Of a stretch of 64,000 nt of DNA, positions 1-11,808 are shown piece by piece. Below the pieces are notes generated by a model. The model ran no database searches. It was not told the origin of the DNA and was given only the letters and a program-made list of their open reading frames with translations. Positions within the stretch are counted from its first letter, which is position 1. Every line of letters begins with the position of its first letter. The DNA is taken from contig NC_090320.1 of assembly GCF_040869045.1 (NCBI RefSeq), positions 150,062,941 through 150,126,940 of the forward strand, read 5' to 3'. The translations under genes were made by a program, and so were the position numbers. This DNA is from Eurosta solidaginis. Its lineage: Eukaryota > Arthropoda > Insecta > Diptera > Tephritidae.

Positions 1-378
1 GCTGCTATAGCCATTCAGCCACCACAGCGGTTTTTTGTTTGTCTTCATTAATCCTACTTCTATTCTGGTTCGTGCCAATTGATATTCACACCACTGCGAC
101 ATCTGTTGCAGAATAGCTGTGAAAATTGGACTTGTTTGTTGGCAATGCTGCCATAGTGTCATATTTTATTGACACTTTTTTTCCCCGTGCTCTGGGATGT
201 ATTAACAATTTTTGTTGTTATATCGGCCTACTGATTTTAAGATCGCGGGTTCGAATCGAGCTCAAGGCCTAGCAATAATTTTTTATCATTATTATTGTTA
301 TGATAAATTTTTTCTTAATTGAAAAAATTTTTAAATTAGAATAGAAGAAAGAAAAAATTTTAGACAACTGCCAAAGCT

Positions 379-427
379 CGTTGTATAGATCCATTTCGGG
401 AACTGCTAAATTCCTTCATCGGCAACG
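379..427 (-). ncRNA. Hammerhead-like ribozyme, family 1, unit 1
   Basis: Minus strand, in order: stem I 5' strand CGTTG; core CCGATGA (consensus CUGANGA, so U4 is C); helix II GGAA/TTCC with an 8-nt loop and an A-C mismatch at its base; GAAA; a two-pair stem III closing a GGATCT loop; cleavage triplet AUA; then CAACG, which pairs perfectly with CGTTG. An outer GCC/GGC helix is also possible. The U4 change may lower or abolish activity. Confidence 0.6.
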
Positions 428-815
428 TTTAGGCGCCGCTGCTATAGCCATTCAGCCACCACAGCGGTTTTTTGTTTGTCTTCATTAATCCTACTTCTAT
501 TCTGGTTCGTGCCAATTGATATTCACACCACTGCGACATCTGTTGCAGAATAGCTGTGAAAATTGGACTTGTTTGTTGGCAATGCTGCCATAGTGTCATA
601 TTTTATTGACACTTTTTTTCCCCGTGCTCTGGGATGTATTAACAATTTTTGTTGTTATATCGGCCTACTGATTTTAAGATCGCGGGTTCGAATCGAGCTC
701 AAGGCCTAACAATAATTTTTTATCATTATTATTGTTATGATAAATTTTTTCTTAATTGAAAAAATTTTTAAATTAGAATAGAAGAAAGAAAAAATTTTAG
801 ACAACTGCCAAAGCT

Positions 816-864
816 CGTTGTATAGATCCATTTCGGGAACTGCTAAGTTCCTTCATCGGCAACG
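816..864 (-). ncRNA. Hammerhead-like ribozyme, family 1, unit 2
   Basis: Same fold as at 379-427, one unit (437 bp) on. A single base difference extends helix II to five pairs (GGAAC/GTTCC). Stem I CGTTG/CAACG is perfect. The core again reads CCGATGA. Confidence 0.6.
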
Positions 865-1126
865 TTTAGGCGCCGCTGCTATAGCCATTCAGCCACCACA
901 GCGGTTTTTTGTTTGTCTTCATTAATCCTACTTCTATTCTGGTTCGTGCCAATTGATATTCACACCACTGCGACATCTGTTGCAGAATAGCTGTGAAAAT
1001 TGGACTTGCAACAGATGTCGCAGTGGTGTGAATATCAATTGGCACGAACCAGAATAGAAGTAGGATTAATGAAGACAAACAAAAAACCGCTGTGGTGGCT
1101 GAATGGCTATAGCAGCGGCGCCTAAA

Positions 1127-1175
1127 CGTTGCCGATGAAGGAATTTAGCAGTTCCCGAAATGGATCTATACAACG
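1127..1175 (+). ncRNA. Hammerhead-like ribozyme, family 1, inverted unit 1
   Basis: Plus-strand copy in the inverted half of the array: stem I at 1127-1131 and 1171-1175, core 1132-1138, GAAA before the short stem III. Predicted cleavage is between 1170 and 1171. Confidence 0.6.
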
Positions 1176-1562
1176 AGCTTTGGCAGTTGTCTAAAATTTT
1201 TTCTTTCTTCTATTCTAATTTAAAAATTTTTTCAATTAAGAAAAAATTTATCATAACAATAATAATGATAAAAAATTATTGTTAGGCCTTGAGCTCGATT
1301 CGAACCCGCGATCTTAAAATCAGTAGGCCGATATAACAACAAAAATTGTTAATACATCCCAGAGCACGGGGAAAAAAAGTGTCAATAAAATATGACACTA
1401 TGGCAGCATTGCCAACAAACAAGTCCAATTTTCACAGCTATTCTGCAACAGATGTCGCAGTGGTGTGAATATCAATTGGCACGAACCAGAATAGAAGTAG
1501 GATTAATGAAGACAACAAAAAACCGCTGTGGTGGCTGAATGGCTATAGCAGCGGCGCCTAAA

Positions 1563-1611
1563 CGTTGCCGATGAAGGAATTTAGCAGTTCCCGAAATGGA
1601 TCTATACAACG
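1563..1611 (+). ncRNA. Hammerhead-like ribozyme, family 1, inverted unit 2
   Basis: Plus-strand copy, 436 bp after the previous one, with stem I CGTTG (1563-1567) pairing CAACG (1607-1611). Same CCGATGA core. Confidence 0.6.
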
Positions 1612-2042
1612 AGCTTTGGCAGTTGTCTAAAATTTTTTCTTTCTTCTATTCTAATTTAAAAATTTTTTCAATTAAGAAAAAATTTATCATAACAATAATA
1701 ATGATAAAAAATTATTGTTAGGCCTTGAGCTCGATTCGAACCCGCGATCTTAAAATCAGTAGGCCGATATAACAACAAAAATTTTTAAATAATAAATTCA
1801 AAATGTCTCAGATGACAGTAAAAAATAGCTTCATTAACACTGCCTAAGTCCAATAGCAAATCAAGAATTGGCACAAATTCTTTGAAAGCTCCTGATATCA
1901 TTGAAGACAAAGATAATCAGGAAGCTGCACAATAGTAGTTCCTATGAATGTGTAAAAGCGCTATATAAATTTTGCAACAATACTACATTTCGCTCTCGTT
2001 TTCATCTTAGGATAGAAAAATGCTTACTTACTTAATTAGCGC

Positions 2043-2450
2043 TTAACCGTCTAAACGGTTATGGCCGTCCAACAAGGCGCGCCAGTCGCTCCTTCGCTCC
2101 GCCAACCGGCGCCAATTGGTCACACCAAGGGAGTTTAAATCGTTTTCCACCTGGTCCTTCCAACGGAGTGGGGGCCGCCCTCTACCTCTGCTTCCATAGG
2201 CGGGTTCCGATAGAAACACTTTCTTGGCCGGAGCATCATCTTTCATTTGCATAACATGGCCTAGCCAGCGCAGCCGCTGCGTTTTAATTCGCTGGACTAT
2301 GTTGATGTCTGCGTATAGCTCGTACAGCTCATCATTAAATCTTCTTCGGTACTCGCCATCGCCAACGCGTAGAGGTCCATAAATCTTTCGAAGAACTTTT
2401 CTCTCGAACACTCCCAAAGCCGCTTCATCTGCTGTTGTCATGGTGCTGAG
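2043..2450 (-). pseudogene. RTE-clade LINE, 3' end of the reverse-transcriptase ORF
   Basis: About 135 codons ending at a TAA (2043-2045) match the C-terminal region typical of RTE-type LINE polyproteins: a VFERKVLRKIYGP block, an RRRFNDELYELY block, RLRWLGHVMQM, GRGRPPLRWKDQVENDL and NWRRLAERRSDWR. The endonuclease and RT domains are missing, as expected for a 5'-truncated insertion; homology fades near 2450, and codons upstream of that look unrelated. The short 3' UTR ends in a taag/aagt microsatellite (2026-2040), the usual style of RTE tail. It lies inside the internal region of the LTR element whose 3' LTR is at 4203. Confident on family, less so on the exact 5' edge. Confidence 0.8.
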
Positions 2451-3211
2451 AGACAAATTGGTGGAAAATAATTGAATATTTACTCGAGTAGGCAAATTTA
2501 ATATGATAATAATTGGTACCCAAGTTCTCAAAGATCGAATAATCGCACTAACCCAAGAGGTAGTGCATGTGACAATCCCGGTAAAAACTAAAATAGTTCT
2601 TCATAAAAATCATGACGATTCTGTCTTGGTGGCCGCCGCAGAAATCGCATGACAAATAAGATAAAAAAGATACTTCTGGAAAATAAGAAAAATAAATTAA
2701 AAGTTATGAAAAATTGTTGCACCCACTGTACCATCCTTTTGCCCATTAATTGGACTACTATCAATACATAACTACTTTGCTCTTCCACCAATCAAAACCC
2801 CTATTTTTTTCTCGCATAAATAATGATAGATTTCTTACTTTATGTGTACTTAGTTAAGTAGAACTCGACAACCAATGAAAATCGTTGTTTAAAAAAAGGG
2901 TAATACAAAAATCATTCATCTCTAGTTAATAGAAATATCACATTAAATAAATAATTATAAACTTACAAGCCCGGGTTTCATTTAAGAAAACCTCACAATT
3001 CAAGAGGTCATAATTTTACATAATAGAAAAAATATTTAGCCACCGGTAGAATAAGAAATACTAATAGGGAAATATCTTTTATTCTAAATAGAATAGAAAT
3101 AGTAATAGAAAATAGTTTTACTTCAAACCCCCTACAGAATAGAAAATAGTAATAGGAAATATTTTTACTTTATGTATGTTTGTTTTTAATGGTGTGTTCA
3201 GTTTATACTTA
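2451..3211. other. AT-rich internal DNA, no gene recognised
   Basis: AT-rich with short runs such as repeated AGAAATAGTAATAG-type words. No coding signal or known motif is visible. In D2 the same stretch is internal sequence of the tRNA-Arg-primed LTR element. Confidence 0.6.
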
Positions 3212-3670
3212 TATTTAAAAATTCATGAGCTTAACACCGGCTTATAATAATTGAATTTCAAATATTATGTTTTCTAAGAGAAACTGAAAAGAAAGAAACA
3301 TTTACTGGCATATTGCGATGGACCCATTTCCAAAACCGCCAACGTAATCATCATCAGGCAATTTTGTAATGTTATCAAAGGTTTCACCGGGAAACCTTAT
3401 AATAATTGAATTTCAATTATTATGAGGCTGAAAAGAAAGAAACATTTACTGGCATATTGCGATGGACCCATTTCCAAAACCGCCAACGTAATCATCATTC
3501 CAGGTGAAACCTTTGATAATATTACAAAATTGCCTGATGATGATTACGTTGGCGGTTTTCGAAATGGGTCCATCGCAATATGCCAGTAAATGTTTCTTTC
3601 TTTTCAGCTTCATAATAATTGAAATTCAATTATTATAAGCCGGTGTTAAGCTCATGAATTCTTAAATATT
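3212..3670. repeat. Foldback (inverted-repeat) element
   Basis: The outer arms are nearly perfect reverse complements: ATTCATGAGCTTAACACCGG at 3221-3240 returns inverted at the right end (~3641-3660). A second partial direct copy of the left arm (about 3392-3500) lies between them, so the locus is arm, partial arm, inverted arm. No transposase is present. The arm keeps a short open frame across the GGTGAAACC...TATGCCAG part, but too short to call a gene. The identical structure in D2 is at 53678-54136. Confidence 0.75.
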
Positions 3671-4202
3671 TTTACTTTAACCTAAAAAAAAAAATATAAG
3701 GAAATAATAATCCATAAAAATAGGCTTAAACCTGTACTCAGACTTATAAACATACACACAAGAATCCAAAAAACCCAAGTCAGCATAACAATGAAAAATT
3801 AAAGCAAATGTAAAAATAAGGAACGCATAAAAGAAAAATAAAAACAACATGGCACACTTCTATGGCAATTGGATGACCGTATGTAGTTAGGCGCCAAACT
3901 ATATACGTTCCTCCCTTAAAAGCATATGGAAGTGTGCACATGAACGAAAGAAAACACAAAATGCATGTTAACAAAAAATATATAAATAACAACATGTTAC
4001 ATTGAAAAAAAGCACAAAATCACACATGTAAGGCAGATGCAAACGGATAATGACTAAGTAAACAAACTCTTCAATCGCAATAAATTACTAAAAAAAAAGG
4101 GGATTAAAATTATATGAATTCAAACAAACCTCAAGTGGTCTCTTCAAGAGTCATATATAATTTTTTTCAAATCATAGACGACTCTTTTTCTAAGGAGGAT
4201 GG
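3671..4202. other. 3' internal end of LTR element, with polypurine tract
   Basis: AT-rich noncoding stretch leading to a purine-rich AAGGAGGATGG directly before the 3' LTR, the expected place for a plus-strand primer. Nothing else recognised. Confidence 0.5.
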
Positions 4203-4709
4203 TGTAGCATTATGCATTACCCCTTTTTTTGCCAATGCATTTCAGAATGTGCATCATGACCTCCTATGCGAATGCATTCTTATGCATATTTAAATACCGA
4301 CCACACACGGTCATACTGCACTCATATTACAATGTTGACCCACATAAATTATGTTCACCCCAACACAGGGGGAGTTCACCGTTATATGTATGTCGACAAT
4401 AACAAGCATATCCATATGCATTTCTTTGTAAACACTTGTTCAATGAGTCACACTGACAAGCACACGTGCCAGTCAGAATGTCCGATCGCCAGTATCTCTT
4501 TGTCAATGTAACGTCATAAGAAATATTTGCTGAGTTGGCACATATGAAATAGAACGTAGTTATTTCTAGTATGTAAGTATGTATATAATATTTGTAATAG
4601 TATTGTAAGACCGTTTACTATAAAAGAGGAAGTATTTCAGTAATAAAGACAATCATATTCTGACGCTCAAACTAAGCCTTTAATTGCAATTAATTATGGT
4701 AATAGATCA
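4203..4709 (+). repeat. 3' LTR of a tRNA-Arg-primed LTR element (D1 copy)
   Basis: 507 bp starting TGTAGCATTATG and ending ATCA, followed by GGAC (4710-4713). It matches the 5' LTR at 46841-47299 along its length and is nearly identical to the D2 copy at 54669-55175. It contains a TATAAAAG promoter-like box near 4617 and AATAAA near 4640, as an LTR should. The matching 5' LTR is not upstream of D1, which shows that D1 is a truncated copy. Confidence 0.8.
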
Positions 4710-5128
4710 GGACGGCTCCAAGCTAAACGATAGAGTTGGAGGAGGAGTATACTCAAGGGACCTTGACCTCCAGCTCTCCTTCAGACTACCCGACCACTTC
4801 AGTGTATTCCAGGCAGAAGTTTCAGCCATCATGGAAGCCGCAGCTAGGATAGGGACATACAGTAACGGCAAAGAAAATTTTATTTTCAGCGACAGCCAGG
4901 TTGCCATAAAATCTCTTGGCTCCTACTCATTCAATTCTGAACTTGCACTAAACTGTCGCCGATCTCTTTAAGAGATGGCCCAACAGAACCGGCTAGACCT
5001 CACATGGGTCCCTGGACATAGGGACATCGAGGGCAACTGAATTGCAGGTGAACTTGCTAGGCTGGGTACAACCAAGCAGATTCTTCCTGATCAAGAACGC
5101 TTAGGTATGCCCTGGCCAACACAACAAC
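4710..5128 (+). pseudogene. LOA-like LINE fragment: RNase H domain
   Basis: The reading frame resumes at DGSKLNDRVGGG, continues FSVFQAEVSAI and FSDSQVAIKSL, then after a TAA (about 4969) LTWVPGHRDIEGN and a TGA. These are the conserved acidic (DGS, AE, DS) and WVPGH blocks of a LINE ribonuclease H. The piece begins exactly after the LTR and its GGAC duplication. Its missing upstream half is the LINE at 45160-46840. It stops at the junction with the I LINE at 5129. Degenerate, two in-frame stops. Confidence 0.75.
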
Positions 5129-6524
5129 AACCTGGGTAAACGTTCCGGTTAGTGTTTTGATTTTAGACAAAATTTCCTTAGGATTGGACTGAGGGTTTAT
5201 AGACTCAGTGAGGGTTTCGAAGCTTTTCCGTTTAGCTTCTTTAAGCTTCCTTTTAAATATGGCGTTTGCATTATAATTTAAAAGGTTTGTGTCTGAGCTT
5301 TACCTTTTATAAACATTCCATAAACCACATTGCTCATCTCTTATGGAAGATAGATATTCTGACCCATATGGGACTATTTTTTATGTAATTTGTAATGAGT
5401 TTGCGGTATAGGGTAATGAGCAGCATTGCGGAGAGCTTTTTGTATTCCTCTTGCTTCTTTATTAACATTATTTGAGATTGGAATATTGGTTAAGAAATCG
5501 ATTATGCCAACTTGAAATTTTTCCCAATTTGCCTTATCTGTAATAAATTTTGGAGCAGGTCGACTGGTATAGGAGAGATTGAGGTCATTTTTGTTATTAG
5601 AGCAAAATGATCCATGTAATTCATGAAGAGTGGTGCACATTAATTTATTGACAATTTCGGCTGTGCACATAGCAACATCTACGTCCGTGAAGGTTCCTCG
5701 TGTGGAGAAATGTGTTGGAGCGTTTTCGTTTAAAACGATTAAGTTCTCTGAGAGAATAAGGTCCTCTAATACTTCTCATTTGTTATTGGAGTCATTCGTT
5801 CATATCGCCTACGATGATGGGATCTACATGGATATGACGGTAAATTTTATACCGAGGTTGATTTCAATAGCTATTGTTGCCAATGGAGATTGTATGTGGA
5901 TATGCTTTTGTGGAAAATCTTTGAGAATGATAGCAGTGATTCCTTGCTTATTTGAGTTGTTCTGTGGCAAATTTGAGAAATAACTGGCATATCGTTTTGA
6001 TATATGTATAGATTTATTGAAAGGCAAGAGTGTTTCTTGCAAAGATATGAAAGAAGGATGGTGTTTGTTGATTAGGAGCTTAAGTTCAAGTTGTTATATA
6101 GCCCTTTGAAATTGCATTGCACAATGTTGAATGATATTGATATATTTGTAGATCAGAGGACTAATTACTGTATATCAATATCGGAATCCTGAGATTCCGT
6201 GTTTTTAGTATAATAATCATTATTTTGGATTAGTTGTTGTGTAAGAGAGGTGATGGGAAAGAGAAAATTTGATAATGACGGCAGAGATGTATTATTTGCC
6301 GTATTTAATAATGAATTTGTGGCTGTATGGAGAGGAGTGCCTAAACGTTTGCTTGGGGTTGCTGAGGACTTTGTAGTTGTGTTATCGGTGGGGTTGTGGC
6401 TGAGTTGTTGGTTTGATTTACCATAGTGATGGATGGCGTTATTTTTTAGCTGGCTAGGTATGTAGCCGTTGGTCTTATGCTGCTTATAGCAGCAGTTTTT
6501 GTACACTCTTTTGTCTTTTTAGTT
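5129..6524 (-). pseudogene. I-clade LINE, ORF1 end and endonuclease region (left palindrome arm)
   Basis: Read on the minus strand from 6524 downward, this carries the C-terminus of an ORF1-type protein (6165-6506, ending at a TGA/TAA zone) and then the N-terminal part of ORF2: an AP-type endonuclease with a QET motif near 6040 and the QGITAIILKDFPQKHIHI block, followed by the segment before the RT (5374-5670). The same sequence, in plus orientation, is at 14219-15065 plus 21492-22035. Frames are broken by stops and frameshifts. The LOA LINE at 6525 inserted here; GTCTTTTTAGTT (6513-6524) recurs at 10267 as its target-site duplication. Confidence 0.8.
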
Positions 6525-9500
6525 AGTTTTCTGGAAGATGGCGATTCGGACGCGACGCTCACAGAGGAGAGCGCAAAAAAACAGTGATTCGGGTCCTCCA
6601 AATAAATCTGCATCACTGCAAAGTAGCATCAGCTGCACTCCTACTGCACCTTTCTTCAGGTGCGGTAGACATGGTACTAGTCCAGGAGCCGTGGATCGCT
6701 GGCAATAGAATCTGTGGCCTGCGGACACCAACGTATAAGCTTTATAGCGCTCAGGAAAGGAGTAAGCCTCGCACATGTATATTGGCTAAGTCTACTCTTA
6801 ATATTTTTCTTCTACCCAATTATAGCGATGGGGATCTGACAGCGGTTAGCGTCGAGGTGCTAGGGAGGAGCTTTAAACTTGCTTCCTTCTACCTAGCGCA
6901 CGATCACCAAGGCTCATAACCACCGGATAATTTCAGGGATTTCGTAAGAGCGGCAAATCCACGAAACGATTTCATCCTACTCGGAGGCGACGCCAATGCT
7001 CATCACGCCCAGTGGGGCAGCAGTGATACAAATGACCGAGGTGAGTCTTTATTAACTATCTGTTAGGCACTAATCTAAGTATATGTAATAGGGGAAATTA
7101 TCCCACTTTCACTACGAGAAACCGCGTGACATAACACTGGTCACAGACTCTTTCAGTGACCTGATCGTTTCATGAAGAGTTCTAAAGGAGCACTCCTTTT
7201 CTGACCATAGATATATAAGTTTTTCTATATCAGAGGCGCACGTAAGTCCTAAGTACATACAAAATATTAGAAGAACGAACTGGGGCTACTATAAGAAGAT
7301 TATAGGTAAAAAGCTATCTGAAGAGGTACGAGCCCCAGAAAGCGAGGAGGAGCCAGACGCGTTTGTAAATAATTTCAGTCAAAAGTGTAGGAATTCTTTA
7401 GATAGGGCTTGCCCGACTAAAAAGGTTTGGAAACTCACAAACCACCATGGTGGTCGTCCGATCTTGATATGCTTAGGAAGTCATGTAGGGCGGCATTTAA
7501 TAAAGCAAAGCATGATGGACATGAATCCTCATGGGCTGCTTATAAAGCGAAAATAAATATATATAAAAAAGCAATCCGAAATGGAAAGCGATCCTCCTGG
7601 AGGGATTTCTGCGGCAGGATTGAATCCACATCCGCGGCCTCCCGGTTAAGAAAGGTGCTATCGAAATCTCCAACTCAGCTAAGTTACGGCCAAAAGCCGG
7701 ATGGGCACTGGACGGACTCCAGCGCTGAAACCATAAACTTGCTAATGGCTACGCACTTCCCAGCAAGTACGGGCGTGTCTTCAAGTATTGTCAGCGGAGG
7801 CCCACCAAATGGTCAGCTGATAAGCGAAATCACAGATGATAAAAGGATAGATTGGGCTTTACAGACCTTCAAGCCCTATAAATCGCCGGGCCAGATGGAA
7901 TTTTTCCGGCTCAGCTCCAGTATATTGCCGAACTTATAAGGCCCTGGATTAAAGGGATGCTTATAGGTTGTCTTAGGCTCAATGACGTACCAGTATCGTG
8001 GAGGGAAGTCAACGTGGTCTTTATCCCCAAGGCAGGGAAACCCTCCCACTCTAAACCAAATGATTATAGGCCTATAAGCTTATCTTCTTTTCTGCTTAAA
8101 GCGCTCGAAAGACTCCTAGAGGACTACATCAGGAGGAGGAGTGAGCCGGCGCTTCTTTCGCAAGCTCAGCATGCCTATACTAAGGGCAGGTCAACTGACA
8201 CGGCCTTGCACTCACTGGTATCCGCTATCTAATGGTCACTAGACCTCAAGGAATACACATTGGTGGCATTTCTAGACATAGCGAGTGTATTCAACAACGT
8301 TCTCCCGGAGGCCATCACCTCGGCGCTGGCCGACGCGCTGGGGGTGGACGCGTGACTGGTGGAGTTTATATACAATCTGCTTACGCGTAGGCAGATTAAA
8401 ACTTAGCTAGGTGGATGCGTGATCCGCGGGCCGGTCGGCAGAGGCACTCCGCAGGGAGGTGTTCTCTCTCCGCTACTTTGGGTGGTTACCGTCAACCAAC
8501 TACTACGCCTCATGGAATCAGAAGGTCACCAAGCGATCGCGTATGCAGATGACATCTGCGTCACCATGCGGGGGAAATTTCCGCAAACTCTTTGCAACCT
8601 AATGGAATGGGCCACAGCCACAGGTTTGGAAGTCAACCCGGATAAAACCGAGCTTGTCCTCTTCACGAGGATGTACAAAGTGCCAAATCTAACACCGCCA
8701 AGAATTGGGGGTACGTTATTAGCGTTTAGCGATCAAGTCAAGTATTTGGGAGTAATTCTGGATAGGTAGCTATTATGGAGTGACCATATAGTGGAGCGAT
8801 GCAAGAAGGCAGCAGCAGCGCTGTTCACCTGCAAGAGGGCAATTGGCACCACCTAGGGATTTTCCTCCAAGGTGACATACTGGATTTATACAGCCATTGT
8901 GCGCCCGATTCTTCTTTATGGTGCCTTGGTCTGGTGGCCTGTACTAGCTAAAACTACCTATCTTAAAACGCTTCAAAAGGTGCAAGGGAGTTCGGAGCTC
9001 TGCATCACCGGGGCTCTCGGCTCCACTCCATCTGAAGCACTCAACAAAATGCTATTCCTTCCACCTCTTGACCTGGCGGCGAAGGAAATAGCGGTCATCG
9101 CCGCTCTACGCATAAGGGAAACAGGTCTGTGGTCAAATGGATCTAGTGCACACGCAACAATCCTGGGCACGAACGCCCATTCCCAATACCGGTGCGCACT
9201 GACTACTGCACGCCAAAGAACGTCTTCGTTAAAAACTATAGTATATATATACCATCGCGACAGGACTGGAATACCAGACAACATACGGTATCGGGTGCCA
9301 TCAACATATTCACGGATGGTTCTAAGCTTGACGGGAAGGTGGGAGCAGGCCTTTTTTCACCGGATCTGGGTCTGGAGGTCTCTTTTCGCCTACCAGATCA
9401 CTGTAGTGTTTACCAAGCGGAAATGCTGGCAATACACAGGGCTGTGAACCATCTAGGGTCTGTGCCTAAGGATGGTAAACGGGTGTTTATTTTCTCATAC

Positions 9501-10266
9501 AGCCAGGCCGCATTAAAAGCCCTGGACTCATTCGTCGACAACGCAAAGTCGGCCACTGAATGCCACAGATCTCTTAACGAGATGGCTCAGCACTTCAGTA
9601 TCAGCCTTATATGGGTACCTGGGCACAGGGATATTGAAGGCAATTGCAGAGCAGACGAGCTGGCCAGAAGAGGCAACACCGACCATATCCTTTCGGGAAA
9701 TGATTAGGTAGGCATACCCATGGCCATTTTCAGGCTTCGTGTGAACACAAGCACTATAAGAATCGCAAATGGACTATGGTCAGCCTTATCATCGTGTGAG
9801 ACATCCAGGCAAACCTTGCCCTCTTATGACAAGGGACGCACAGAAGCGCTTCTGATTTTGAACAAATCAGTTCTATCGTCCCTGATAAGGGTTCTAACAG
9901 GGCATTGCTTAATAGGCACGCATGGTGCTAGAATGGGGGTAACGACCTTCGACTATTGTCGCAGCTGCAGATGTACAGAAGAGGAAGAGAGTGTCCAGCA
10001 CCTTCTCTGTCATTGTCCAGCGCTTAGTAGGCGTAGGTTGGCCATCCTTGGTAAACCTTTTCTACATGACCTCGCTGAGGTCTCTAGCTATGAAGTAAAG
10101 GCTCTAGCAAAATTTATAATTTCCACGAGATGGTTAGACCCGCTTTAGGCAGGGTAGGGGTCCTATTTGAGACCGTATAGGGTATTACAATGGGCCCACT
10201 GGTGGCCTAAGTAGTGAGCTGTTACCATAGTGTCCAGCTCAGCCCTTGCAACCTAACCTAACCTAA
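6525..10266 (+). mobile_element. LOA-like non-LTR retrotransposon, nested in the I palindrome
   Basis: About 3.74 kb flanked by GTCTTTTTAGTT (6513-6524) and GTCTTTTAGTT (10267-10277), a typical LINE target-site duplication with one base lost. The 3' end is three CCTAA units and not poly-A. Domain order is endonuclease, RT, RNase H, then a Cys/His C-terminal motif. ORF1 is absent, so the copy is 5'-truncated. The body up to 9340 is repeated in D2 (56991-59806), where the 3' end is lost. Confidence 0.85.
6584..10148 (+). pseudogene. LOA-like LINE ORF2 (endonuclease, RT, RNase H), broken
   Basis: Blocks in order: endonuclease start INLHHCKVASA and VLVQEPWIAG (6584-6919), GGDANAHHAQWGS (~6980); a linker with PPWWSSDLD (from 7427); RT with NDYRPISLSSFLLKALERL (8070-8110), a GTPQGGVLSPLL block (~8450) and the catalytic YADD at 8542-8553; RNase H with FTDGSKLDGKVGAG (from ~9310), VYQAEMLAIHRA and IWVPGHRDIEGN (~9610); a C-terminal C-x2-C...H-x4-C motif (~9960-10010). 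Several stops (for example at 8230, 8354, 8404, 8767) and frameshifts make it nonfunctional. A frameshift near 7893 is absent from D2. Clade LOA is my best call; another RNase H-bearing clade is possible. Confidence 0.8.
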
Positions 10267-11808
10267 GTCTTTTAGTTGGTGGCTCGAGCAGTCATACCGG
10301 CATAGGCTGAAGTTGATGATGTAGGTACGTGGAAGTTGTGAAATATAGATTGACTTTGCTTGCTTCATCGAGTATTTTTGTTGGGTTATGATTTTAATAA
10401 CCTCTTTTTGTTGGATGTACTTGGTGCATTTATTATATTTGATGGATGCTCCTCAGCGCAGTTTGCGAGTTTAGTACGTATACAGTAGAGATATACGCCG
10501 CCGATTAGGGTCATTTTTCGCACGCCGCCAAGGAATATCAAACATATCGGCGCGGCGGCGTCCGGCATGTTACTATATTTTCTATTCGTTTAAGACTGTT
10601 TAGGCCATTTATTGTTCATGTCGAAAATTGGTCGGATATGGTCGAAAGTGGCATCAACGGATGCGCATCACTGCCAGTTATAAGAAACTAATTGCGAAAT
10701 TTAACTCTTCCTAACTGTTCAAAAGTTATTTAAAAAAACAGGCGCCTTCGATGTCAGCTTAACACGGACTTTGCATCACCCAATTAACCAAGTTATTAAA
10801 ACAAAACACTAAAAGAAAAGTTATATAATAAATTTATATGCTCACTTTGCATATTTTTTTTTTTAAATTAATAATGAACAATGAATACAAACAAAATACC
10901 CAAGGCGAACATGTTTTCAAATTGTCCTCAAGTTGTTAAAAAAAGCAAATTAACAAAAAAAAGGCGCAGAGTTTAAAAAAAATCTATATTGCGATTGGCT
11001 GAAAGAATAATCGAAATCAGTGACGCTAAATCCTTTAGTAGGTTCTAGGGGCATACTCACTCCTTTGAAGTGATTCTTACCTCATACTTAAGTTGCAGAT
11101 ATATGTACGTATAAGGGTTTGAAAAATCACTTTGCGAAACTATACAATAGCATATGAAATGTTAATTTTGATTTTCACACTTAATCCTTCAATACCCAAG
11201 TCTCCCGGTTTGAGATTTCCTAAAGTTGGCGGCCCTATCCAAAACTAGTCCCTTGGAGTGAATCACATTGATTATAGTCTATCAACCAAGTTTAAATATC
11301 ACCTACATGTTACGGTTCCTTTTACAAATGTGAATACGTAGGCACATATATTTACCAGGTGAGGCTTTGTCCTTCGCAAGAACACTCAAAGTGGTGAAGG
11401 AAAAGCTTTCCCAAAACAGTCGAACTAAGGTCCGTGTGTGCTAGTACCCTAACGTAGTGGACAGTCGAACTAATCTGAAAACTAAAGTTACGCGGTCATC
11501 CATAATTTCGTAAGGCCGGAAAACAGAAATTAACATCTTTCAACTTAAAATCGGTCGACTTTCATTCTAAAATACCGTTTTGATTTAACGAAGACTATTG
11601 AAATCAATGTTGTGAACACAAACGTCTGCAAACTTCGGTCTACATTTTAAAAATTATTACCAGGGTCCTTGTAAAATTTTAATTATGTAGATGCGCCGAT
11701 TTTCACCCATTACGCAATGACATCCACTTAGACTGCTTATGATTTCGAGGGCGGCATCTTTGGCCGAATAATCACTCCCTAACGTTTCAAGGAGTTTCTC
11801 TGGTGTAG
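10267..11808 (-). repeat. Left arm (inner part) of giant I-LINE palindrome
   Basis: Reverse complement of 12661-14218. Together with 5129-6524 it forms a left arm of about 2.93 kb; the right arm is 12661-15065 plus 21492-22035, essentially the same length. The outer part is recognisable I LINE; the inner ~1.4 kb has no recognised coding. Arm copies differ by small indels (for example ~27 bp near 10500-10530). Confidence 0.85.

Larger units (their letters stand above)
1..1781. repeat. Tandem plus inverted array, HHR/tRNA-like unit family 1 (~437 bp)
   Basis: Direct units begin at 1, 438 and 875 (period exactly 437). The third breaks off near 1008, where the same sequence continues in reverse complement to 1781 (inverted ribozyme cores at 1127 and 1563, 436 apart). 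Units are almost identical. On the ribozyme strand each unit has a tRNA-like A-box region (TGGCTGAATGGC), a hammerhead-like fold, an AT-rich tract, and at the other end an oppositely oriented B-box-like GGTTCGAATC (248-257, 685-694; inverted at 1297-1306 and 1733-1742). The left end is cut by the window edge. There is no protein gene. It is clearly related to the 25950-27604 array by shared blocks throughout the unit. Read as a satellite- or retrozyme-like mobile repeat; a transposase-driven foldback element is the alternative. Confidence 0.8.
1782..9340 (+). repeat. Segmental duplication copy D1 (partner 52247-59806)
   Basis: About 7.56 kb that recurs in the same orientation 50,465-50,469 bp downstream with only scattered substitutions and short indels (for example a 4-bp difference near 2026-2040). 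The left edge joins the family 1 array through a short shared A/T stretch (aaaatt). On the right D1 runs on into the rest of the LOA LINE. D2 instead keeps the matching left context and loses the right. The contents are described individually below. Confidence 0.9.

Noticed and set aside
225..269. tRNA gene on the opposite strand of family 1 and 2 units
   Set aside because: Only a B-box-like sequence and a GGCCT/AGGCC stem are present, with no A box or D arm.
866..1078. 70-codon minus-strand frame in the family 1 array
   Set aside because: It spans the switch point of the inverted array, starts at no convincing ATG context and recurs with repeat structure; no protein similarity.
1..1781. CRISPR-like array
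   Set aside because: The repeats are 437-bp units with no short-repeat/spacer structure, and the genome is eukaryotic.
3212..3670. Hammerhead in the foldback element (GATGATGA words)
   Set aside because: GATGATGATTACG occurs, but no helix II followed by GAAA is present.
4266..4511. 81-codon plus frame within the 3' LTR (and 54732-54977)
   Set aside because: It lies wholly inside the LTR and is His/Thr-rich by base composition.
10252..10266. Telomeric repeat array
   Set aside because: Only three CCTAA units at a LINE end that is followed by a target duplication; it is a LINE tail.
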